Shown: in pieces, positions 43,961-53,059 of the stretch
How the letters are laid out: each line of letters starts with the position of its first letter
Position numbering within the stretch: position 1 is the first letter of the stretch
Assembly: GCA_029964075.1 (NCBI GenBank)
Contig: CM057149.1
Location: 36,972,900-37,036,899, forward strand
From: Patiria pectinifera
Lineage: Eukaryota > Echinodermata > Asteroidea > Valvatida > Asterinidae
Length of the DNA: 64,000 bases
Reading direction: 5' to 3'
Translations under genes and position numbers: made by a program
Notes under the pieces: generated by a model
Databases searched by the model: none
Seen by the model: only the letters and a program-made list of their open reading frames with translations
Told to the model about the DNA's origin: nothing

Positions 43961-44879
43961 TGGAACGCCAAAGAGGCATTTAATGTGATCACCGAATCGG
44001 TGATGTACTTTCGCAGTCGTTGATACACTGCAGCGGTGATGGACTTTGCATCGGTGATGGACTTTCTCGATTGGTGATGGACTGTCGATCGTCTATGAAG
44101 CCCGGGAAGGGACAGGGTGGAATTTTTTTTGGCATTTGCTAATTCGTTCGCACGAAATACTAATTCGTTCCCACGAATTGCCAATTCGTTCCCACGAATT
44201 GCTAATTCGTTCCCACGAATTACTATTTCGTTCCCACGAATTGCTATTTCGTTCGCACGAATTCCTAATTCGTTCGCACGAATTACTAATTCGTGCGAAC
44301 GAATTACTAATTCGTGCGAACGAATTAACAAACTCCAGTAATTCGTTCGCACGAATTAGTAATTCGTTCGCACGAATTAGTAATTCGTTCGCACGAATTA
44401 GTAATTCGTGTGAACGAATTAGGAATTCGTGCGAACGAAATAGCAATTCGTGGGAACGAAATAGTAATTCGTGGGAACGAAATAGCAATTCGTGGGAACG
44501 AATAGTATTTCGTGCGAACGAATTAGCAAATGTCAACAAAATTGTCCACCCTGTCCCTTCCTGGGCTTCATAATCGTCGGTTAACTTTGCAGTTGGCGAT
44601 GGACATTTGCGACCGGTGACCGCAACTTTGATCGCCGATTGCGAAAGACCATCACCGATCGCGAAAGTCCATCACCGGCACCGAGCCCGAAGGCAAAGTT
44701 GATCACCGCGCCCCTGGTCGTGCATCAGTGATTCACCGATCGCAACAGTCCATCACCGATCGCGATTCGCGACAGTTCATCACCGATCGCAAACTCCATC
44801 ACCGCTCGTGAATATGCCTCCGATTGCGAAAGTGGATCACCGATTCGGTGATCACATTTAATGCCTATTTGGCGTTCCA
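43961..44879. mobile_element. 919-bp whole-length palindromic element with 21-bp repeat core
   Basis: Ends TGGAACGCCAAAGAGGCATT and (reversed) TGGAACGCCAAATAGGCATT continue as inverted repeats of ~60 bases, then recur deeper (GAAGGGACAGGGTGGA / TCCACCCTGTCCCTTC). TA flanks both ends. The core, about 44,141-44,530, is ~18 units of a 21-base repeat built on AATTCGTTCGCACGAATT, itself nearly palindromic. The units flip orientation about a centre at AACAAACTCCAG (44,328-44,339). The arms are rich in ATCACCGAT/CATCACCG words. It ends 99 bases before the P450 ATG. Confidence 0.85.
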
Positions 44880-44978
44880 TATACTCAAGACAGTCCTGAG
44901 TTGGATCATTTTCATCGCCGGTGCCTGGTCAGTAAACCTTGGTCTCCAGATCCTTAGCGGACATATCTGTCTGCCAAC

Positions 44979-47900
44979 ATGACGATCACAGACAAAGTCA
45001 TCTCCGTTTTGGCCAACACCTACTACATTCCTACCGTGCCTTTCCTCCTGTGTGTGGTAGTGACTTTCTTGGTCACGACGCTGGTATGGCGGCGACTGAC
45101 GTACTGGAGCAAATACACCTGGCCACCTGGGCCACGGGGCTGGCCCTTGGTCGGTAATTCACCGCTAATCGCTCCAAACTCTGGACAGACCAATGCCAAT
45201 ATCACCCGGATTGGAAAGCAGTACCATCCACATATGTTCACGCTGACTTTGTACTTGGGAAAGTAAGTTAATAGTAGGTTTCTCTACATCCATGTTGTTT
45301 CTTACTTGTGGTAAGGCCAAAAAAAAATAAGTCGGTCTCTGGTCAGCGCGCGCGTCGATTTTAATCATGCGCGTCGATCTTTTTTTTTCAAAATGTTCCG
45401 CGGTAGCTCCAACAGCGCCCTCTATTTCCGCACCTCCTCAATTTTTTTTTACCAAAGAGCACCAAGGAATGGGAAATTGCACCAAGGCAAATGATCGAAA
45501 GCACCAAGGCAAATTATGGAGGACACCAATGTACATGAGGACACAAAAAAAGCAAAATAGTACCCACCTTGTCTGTACAATCCAAGCTTGAAGGAAATTT
45601 AAAAAAAGCAAAAAAAAAAAAAAAGCCGCGTGGCCGCGTCAATTCCGGAACTTTGGTCTGACCAGAGACCGAATATTTTTTGGGGGGCCTAATACTAGAG
45701 TATTAATGATAATAGCATCACGTACAGGCTTTGTTTGAAATTCAATATTTATTACATGCGCGTGTATATCAGGTCGTTTCAAGGATAGAATACCGCCATA
45801 TCTTTCTGATGGGACTCTTTGGGGCATTGCTTTGAACAAAAGCCAATCATATGCACAGTATAGAATTTGTCATGATGGGACATATTTTCAATCAAATGCC
45901 CCAACAGCGGCGTGACCCTGAAAGATAGCTGAACCCGCGACGGAATGGTCTAGTATACGTGCAGGGGCCAGGGTTCTGGTGAAGGGCATACCCGTTAAGG
46001 ACAAAAAAAAAAGTCTCCGGTTTCTGGTATGGAGCTTGCCCCAAAAGTGGTGCGGCGACGCGGCTTTTTTTTTTTTTACCTGTTTTTTTTTTTTTTTTTG
46101 GCCTCAAATGTCGGCTGATGACTGCAAATGGTGCCCGACTAAACTTAGTGCAAATATATGGGAGTCCAGAGAGGCCACATAAATCTTATTCTCGATCATA
46201 ACCCCATCTAAAAACAAGTTAAAATTATGCAGCAGCAGAATTCCAGTCAAACCAGTGAGTTTGGCGGTTTTGAAACATCATCTTGTATTGAAAAAAAAAC
46301 TTTTTTCATTTTGCCGACGCGCATGGCTACGGCGACGCGCGCGCATACCAGAAACCGGAGACTTTTTTTTTTTGGCCTAAGCTGCGATGCCATTTGCATT
46401 GTAAAGGTCACGTCATTGTTGTTGTTTTTTTACAATACGTTGATGACGTCGAGTACCAGTTGTATAGGACGTTGAAAAATGTCTCGTTCAATTTATACTG
46501 AAACATTAAAAAATGTGTATAATTTTATCTTTTTAAATGTCAGTGTTAAGAGGTCATATTTCTATTGCGCGCCTATTAATACATGTACTACCAATATCGC
46601 ATGCCCTCTTCCACATCAAGAGTCTATGCACGGATCCTACAAGGATTAATGACTCGGCCAAAATCCCTGCAGTTGGAAAATATGTGATAGCATTGCAGCA
46701 GTGGCAGTATATGCAAATAAGGCGGCAAAAACATGCTTTTTACCATATAATTTCATAGAGCAAGGAAACGCGCATAATATTGGCGGCCATTTTAAAAAAA
46801 AATGTAAAAGTGATAACACCCAAAAAAATGTCACCGCTCACACTGCACAATAGCTATCACACATTTTCCACCTATAGATGTGCATACCTTGCCAAAAATC
46901 AGTATTGAACATAATGATAATAAATCATTACATTTTGATACCGGTGTCCCAATTTTTGGACCGAAGCTGATAGCCTACAGGGTGGTTAAAAAAAAGGACG
47001 TGTCCTTTTTTTTTACCACCCTGAATATAGCTCAGAATAATCGTTTTTACCTTGTTTTTAGTGCGTTTTACCTAATTGCAGTACGTTTCTACATAATTAA
47101 GGTAAACTGGCTGCCTTACTTATTCAATATGTATTTTTCAATTTACATGTTTTCGAGGTACATATGTACTTTTTTCCGGCGAATTTAACCGAAATTGTGT
47201 GTTATTTTACATAACAATTTTTACCTTATTATTTTTTACATATCTTTTTGGAGTGTATAACGATCTGGTGAAGTTTTGCATAATGGGCGAACGATTCTTT
47301 AAAACAATCCTGCATTCACACGCAATTCCCGATCACTTCCAAAATATAATGGACTTGTACTTGTACCAAGGACAAGCCCTAATAAAAAGAATGTTCAAGA
47401 AAATCTGTCCGGAACTTTTTGAGTTACCCTGCTCACAGACAAACACACTAACCAACCAACGCCGGTGAAAACATAACTTCCTTGGCGGGGGTAATCCAGC
47501 CGCTGGCCATAATGTTGTGTCGTTAAGCAAGCAACTTCATCCCACTTGCCTCTCTCCACCCAGGAGTATAAATGGGTAGCATCATTAGCTGGGGAGTAAC
47601 CTGCTATGGACTGGCATCCCATCCAGGGGGAATAGAAATATTCCCAGTCGTTTCATGCTACCGAAATCGGAGATAAACGCCGGCCTGATGGACCGTATTG
47701 GGTCGGGAAAACGAGCTTTACTTTCACTACTGTCCCCTCCTCATTACCTGTTTCATTGACTAACAGGTTGTGAAGATGCAAACAATGTAGCATCCAGACC
47801 CTATTTCTTTGGTTCATTTGTGTACAAAGTCTGTGGAAAGTCAAATGCATTTCCAAAGTATTCTCCCCAATTTTTTTTTATGGAAATCAATGTTAGGTTT

Positions 47901-50106
47901 TGCCCTTCATGGACGTATAAGCAATCAGTATGTGACCGCCAGAAAAATCACTCGGGTGGGACTCGAACCTACGACCTCCTGCTCAGTCTAGTGCAGACGT
48001 CTTACCACCGAGCTTGCGGGATGTTTCTCAGTCCTAGATGCATGTCCGTTCAACGTGTTTGCACTAAATAACCGACCTTCGTTGAGATAATAATATAAAA
48101 GAAACAAAAGTGGCCCCGCTCATTCGGCCTATAGTGTAAGCCAGATTCACGAAAAGACTACCAGTGAATATGATATGAATCCATCAAATAGAACTGTGTG
48201 CTCCATGACAGCATAAATATATAGCCTTGCCTTTTCCTCTTTTTTTTTCAGGCGCATGCTCATATTAAACAGCTTCGAATCCATTAAAGACGCCTTCGTG
48301 AAGCATTCAGCATTGGTTTCTGACCGTCCTAGTGTGTGGCCATTTACGTATGTCAATGAAAATCAACGGAATGTTGGTGAGTATTTGACATTCACCCAGT
48401 CCCCTATGTAGCCTCAATCCTGATATAAATTTGCGATTAAATGAAAAGGAATGGGAGCCAAGAGTCAAATTTTACCATTTCAGAGCTATCCGTTGTTTCT
48501 TGTTGTAGGCCTTATGACGTTTTCAATTTGCTCAAATGCGCTTGCTTTTGCGTCAACTACAAAGTTGAGCACTTAAGCCAATGTTTTAACGACATAAACA
48601 ATTCTAAATTTAAAACTTTTTTAATGGTAAAATTTAGTGTTAAGAGAAATTGTTTACTTTGAAATCAGGTGTCTTCTTTGAGGCTTTCACGGAGAGTTGG
48701 AAGAGAGAGAAGAAGTATATGATGCGAACCGTTCGTCAGTTTGGCTACGGCACCTCCGGCTCGGAGAGCATCATCCTCCAAGAAGCTAATCACCTGGCCG
48801 AGCTGATCAAGAAGAGGGGTGGGGAGCCGTTTGACCTCGGCCTCCCTCTCAGCCTCTGCCTCCTCAACGTGACCTTCTCCATGATCCTCGGTACCACCTA
48901 CGAGGAAGATGACAAGGAGTTCTCCAAAATCTTGAGCTATGTCCTGGAATGGTTTTTGGAAATCTTCAAACTATACGACGTGGAGCCGATGTTGCCCTTC
49001 TATCACAAGTTCGGCCTCAGCCCTCGACTGAACAAGGGAAAGATGATGACAAAGGATCTGCTGACGTTCGTACAGAAGCACATTGACAATCACAAGGCTA
49101 CCCTGGACCCAGACCATCCTCGCGACATGGTGGACGCGTGTCTGATCGAGATGGCTAAAGGTGACCCCAACAGTGACCTGAGAGAGTTCACGGACGAGAA
49201 GCTCTTGTGGATGCTCTTCTTCTTCATCCCGGACCAGGGAGACACGGCCTCGGGTCTATTCCTCTTCCTGATGCTGGCCACTGCCCTGCATCCTGAGGTG
49301 CAGCAGCGCGTCTTCCAGGAGATTCGAGACGTCATCGGGGACCGGCCGCCTTCGCTAAAGGATAAAGAGAAGATGCCGTACACGGAGGCTGTTATCCTGG
49401 AAACCCTTCGCATGGATACCACCTTCTGGCTAATAATCCCGCACGTCACCGCAGACGATGTTGAGATTCTCGGCTACAAGATTCCCAAAGACACCTCGGT
49501 CATTCCAAACATCTACGCGGTCCACTTTGATCCGGAGCTGTGGGGTGATCCGGAAAACTTCCGACCTGAGAGGTTTATCGACGAACAAGGCCGCATCAAT
49601 CGACCAGATTATTTCATTCCCTACTCAACCGGTTGGTAACTTTTGAAAAACACCTTTCACAAGTTATTATTTTGGTCCCTATCACTAACTCACTTATTTT
49701 GACAAAGCTCAGTTGGAAATGGTAAAGATAATCTCTACCGTATTGGCCAACTGAATTCCAGTCACAAAAAAACCTTTAGTTCAGGTTTAATGATGGGAAT
49801 AATTATGGTCCCGCCCCACAAATTAGTAGACTAAGCAGCGCTTACGTGCAACTTTATTTTTCATTTCAAATTTCACACTGCTCTTAATTCGACTTTAATG
49901 ACACTTATATACATATTCTGTTTGCAGGACGCAGGGCGTGTATTGGCGAGCAACTTTCCCAGAAACAGTTCTTCCTGTTCTACATCACATTGATCCAGAA
50001 GTACAAGTTCAAGCTCCCAGATGGTGACCCCATACCCAAGTTGGAATCGCAGTGGTTGTGGGTTAGCCCTCCCGACTATCGTCTGCAAGCGGAGCCCAGG
50101 GAGTAA
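44979..50106 (+). CDS. Cytochrome P450, CYP2-like clan
   Basis: A haem monooxygenase anchored in the ER, probably oxidising a lipophilic endogenous or foreign compound with electrons from P450 reductase; the substrate cannot be told. Four exons, all GT-AG with consistent phases: 44,979-45,262, 48,252-48,376, 48,669-49,631 and 49,928-50,106, giving 516 residues, normal length. Residues ~14-36 are a hydrophobic anchor; WPPGPRGWPLVGN is the proline hinge. Helix I reads IPDQGDTASG, keeping the Asp-Thr pair but lacking the usual AG before it. ETLR (about 381-384) is the ExxR motif, FRPERF follows, and YSTGRRACIG holds the haem cysteine (Cys462) with Tyr where Phe is usual. That motif is split by the last intron. 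Intron 1 carries two MITEs. No TATA box is evident. A CYP2-clan gene is expected to have more introns; loss is likely. Confidence 0.92.
45315..45689. mobile_element. GGCC-type MITE in P450 intron 1, TAA target site
   Basis: Second copy of the 19,341-19,724 element: GGCCAAAAAAAAATAAGTCG at left, GACCAGAGACCGAATATTTT at right, TAA on both sides. It lies 52 bases after the exon 1 donor. Confidence 0.75.
45999..46377. mobile_element. GGCC-type MITE (CCGGTTTCTGGTAT subfamily), TAA target site
   Basis: GGACAAAAAAAAAAGTCTCC-GGTTTCTGGTATG at left; its reverse complement at right ends in GGCC; TAA flanks both ends. Related to 42,836-43,150. Confidence 0.7.
47470..47730 (+). repeat. SINE body, common marine deuterostome type
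   Basis: Contains AAGCAACTTCATCCCACTTG, CCACCCAGGAGTATAAATGG and ATGGACTGGCATCCCATCCA in the order I know from SINE-like repeats of several marine deuterostomes, ending near CGAGCTTTACTTTCA. Confidence 0.55.
47945..48020 (-). repeat. tRNA-like SINE head
   Basis: Reversed: AAGCTCGGTGGTAAGACGTC (A box) and GGTCGTAGGTTCGAGTCCC (good B box), then ACCCGAGTGATTTTTC. Lacks a pairing acceptor stem. Confidence 0.65.
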
Positions 50107-51540
50107 ACGAAAAGTAATCGTGGTAAAACTCTCAACACGCTGTTATAAACACTTGCTGTAGCACTAGGGGTCGTAACGGCTCTTATAAAATGCATGTTAT
50201 TATAGGATTTGAAGACTTACCGGATAGGACTGTCGTTGGCGGCGCTGTGCTCAATTCAGTATTATGGAGCCGTAAGTACTTTTTTCAGGAAGGTGTGACC
50301 CATTTACATGAATAAAATGAGTAGTTTCGATGGAATCATTCGCTCTTTGCACGCTCCCGCCATAAGCATGCAGAGCCTCGATCTGGAAACTTTACACAAT
50401 AAATATAGCCGGTTCAGTGGTTCCCATGTCAGGGTTCAGTACACGGGAATCACTGAACCGTCTATTTTTATTGTGTAAAGTTGCCACATCGAGGCTCTGC
50501 ATGCTTATGGCGGAGCGTGCAATGAGCGAATTGCAAGGCTGCAGGTTCTCGTCCTATTTCCGATATACAGGGTAGTCCATAACAATCCCTCTATCAATTA
50601 CAATGTAAGTCAACGTCCCGGGCGCGGTTTAGTAATTCATCGGGACAAAAATGACCCCACCTTGCTTCACAAAATAGGCTCTAGAATAAAAACTACTGGA
50701 CTGAATCGGGCGATCTCGGTTTCATTTTTCTTCTAAAAAGATTGTCCATGCATTGGTATATGTGGTTGAAGTCTCAGGGTAGTGGAAGTATGCCATTCCG
50801 TTTGGTAGCTTCACGACATCCAGTCTTTGAAATTCTTTCAATGTAAATTGTCTAAATTATATAACAATGGTGTTGACGTCATTGTTCTTTTTTCCCCATA
50901 AAACCCATAATTTTACCAACAGACACAAAAGCACCATGCGGCAAACTTAAGATTAGCTGAATGTATATAATTTACAATAAGTACATTGAGATTTAGTTAT
51001 TTTCTATCACGAAGCAAAAACAAAAAATTAATCGTGAAATCAATTTAATAGCTTAGAAAATGTCCAACTTATTAAAAGAAAATAAAAGAAATCACGAAAG
51101 AGGCTAAATGTATCAACAATTGGCAAGTTTTGAAACAAATTGTGGTGTTCTAACTTTCACGTTGATTGTACAAAAGCACTTTTCATTAATAAAGCATTTA
51201 TATCCTATCGGTGAATGCTTTAAAATAAAAAAAAGTTCTTGGTCTAAGTATAGGCCAATTTTGTAAAGGTGGGATGGTTACACAAAATAAATTAAAATAC
51301 AGTCGCGCTTTTTGAAAACAATGGGGATTTAAATCAGATAATGGTTTTATTTGTGATTAAGCATTTAATTGAAAATTATCTAGGCTACTTGTGTTTTTGT
51401 TATTTCCTTATTTTTGCAACCTGAATTAAAAATAAGCGATAAGCGAAATTCAATTAAGTCCTTAGGCCTATGTGGCAACTTTTGAAGAATTTGAAAATAA
51501 ATAATTTAGTATTGTTCACTTTTTATAGGGGCATCAAGAC
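50107..51540. other. P450 3' flank; one long hairpin, otherwise AT-rich
   Basis: After the stop codon the DNA is AT-rich and noncoding. Apart from the 50,338-50,531 hairpin and an AATAAAATGA near 50,311 that could serve polyadenylation, nothing is recognised. Confidence 0.5.
50338..50531. repeat. 194-bp hairpin, ~88-base arms
   Basis: ATTCGCTCTTTGCACGCTCC...CGGTTCAGTGGTTCCC pairs with GGGAATCACTGAACCG...GGAGCGTGCAATGAGCGAAT; the loop is about 15-20 bases. Both arms contain AATAAATAT/ATTTTTATT. Noncoding. Confidence 0.8.
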
Positions 51541-52500
51541 TACCCCCCCCCCATATTACTATGGCTGCCACGCCCCTAAAACGGTTTGTTTGCCATGGTT
51601 CCACGTCTGAGGTTTTTTTTCTGGTGAATATTAATGTCTGTGGGAATTAGCTTCATTCGTTTATGAGATATGGGCACATTTTTCCCACGGTGGGCATAAT
51701 GAGAGCCCCGCCCCCTTTTTTTTCAATATGGCTGCCACGCCCCTAAAAGGGTGTATTCGTGATGGCTCCACATCTTGAATTTTTTTTCTCATGAATGTCA
51801 ATGTTTGTGGAAAGTTCCATTTCTCTGTGAATGTGGGAACAATATTTCCATGGTGGACATTATGAAAACCCCACCCCCCTTTTTTCCTAATATGGTTGCC
51901 ACGCCCCTAAAAGGGTGTGTTCGAGATGGATCTACATCTTGAATTTTTTTTCTCATGAATGTCAATATCTGTGGAAAGTTCCATTTCTCTGAGAATGTGG
52001 GAACAATATTTCCATGGTGGACATTATGAAAACCCCGCCCCCCTTTTTTCATAATATGGTTGCCACGCCCCCAAAAGGGTGTGTTCGAGATGGCTCTACA
52101 TCTGGATTTTTTTTTCTCATGAACATAAACGTCTGGGGGACGTTTTATTCGTTCATGAAATATGGACACAATATTTTATAAGGTGAGCATAATAATTTAC
52201 CCCCCCTTTTTTTAAATTGCTGCCACGCCCCCCAAAAGGTACTTTTGTGGTAGCTCCAAGTCTGGAAAACATTTATAATCTATATAATTATGTCTTTCTG
52301 AAGTTTCCTGCTTTTGTAACAAGTGGGAACAACGGTTTTCACTTTGGGCACGACAAGTCCCACCCCCCTTTTTTAAAATTAATGCCACGCCCCTAAAAGG
52401 GTAAATTTGCGATGGCTCCACATCTAAAACATTTTCTCACATGATTATAAAGATCTGTGCCAAGTTTCATGCTTTTATGCAAAAGTGCACAATTTTTTCA
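51540..52500. repeat. Tandem array, ~164-bp unit, six copies
   Basis: Each unit carries a CCACGCCCCTAAAAGGGT-like box (51,567; 51,735; 51,898; 52,062; 52,220; 52,384, approximate), a C-rich/T-rich tract, and CATTTCTCTG-like sequence. Unit spacing is 159-168 bases. Divergence suggests an old array. Confidence 0.85.
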
Positions 52501-53050
52501 CATATCCGCTGGACTATTTGTTCTATTGTTCTCTTAATGACTTTGTTAATTTTCTTCTTTCAAGATGTTACTTAATTCATTGTTGTGGGTTATTTTGGTT
52601 TTCGGCATTGTTTAATAAATCTGCAAAATATGAAACAAGCAAATTTGTTATGCAAATTAAGATCGGCTTTTCTTTCTTATGTTTTAGCTTGGGGTCATCG
52701 TTGGTGGTATTTTGTATCTGTTCATTTCTGTGTGTATATTTTAGGCTGTTATAATTAAATTTAAACAAAAAAATCTGTATGTGTAATTCAACCTAACCAG
52801 CCATTATGGTTGCGAAGGGCGATTTCTAAAGGTAACGTTACACTTCATTTTGAATGAAACTACATGTACACAGACATGTTCACGTTGGAGGGTGAAATCG
52901 TTGAAAATTAATTTGTCCCGTTTGGAAGACCGTATCTTCATGCAACCTTCAGGATTTATTTCCCCTATAATGATCCAAGAATGTGCTAAAAGTCGTTGTG
53001 ATCGTTAATTACTTTTCGTTGAAATTGGACAAATAGGCCTGGCTTCGTGC
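52500..53050. other. Intergenic, nothing recognised
   Basis: AT-rich, noncoding. It ends at the boundary of the third CFP1-like copy at about 53,050. Confidence 0.5.
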
Positions 53051-53059
53051 AGTATTCAC

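Larger units (their letters stand above)
46378..48251. other. P450 intron 1, distal part; SINEs only
   Basis: No exon is recognised. It holds a SINE body at about 47,470-47,730 (CTCTCCACCCAGGAGTATAA, GACTGGCATCCCATCCAGGG) and a tRNA-like SINE head on the minus strand at 47,945-48,020. The exon 2 acceptor (poly-T, CAG) is at 48,249-48,251. Confidence 0.6.

Noticed and set aside
44141-44530. CRISPR-like array
   Set aside because: Units are contiguous 21-mers without spacers, inside a eukaryotic palindromic transposon.
43921-44573. Long open frames of up to 148 codons on both strands with heptad RSHELLI/NSFARIS repeats
   Set aside because: They are products of the 21-base tandem repeat (seven codons, no stops) and occur in several frames on both strands.
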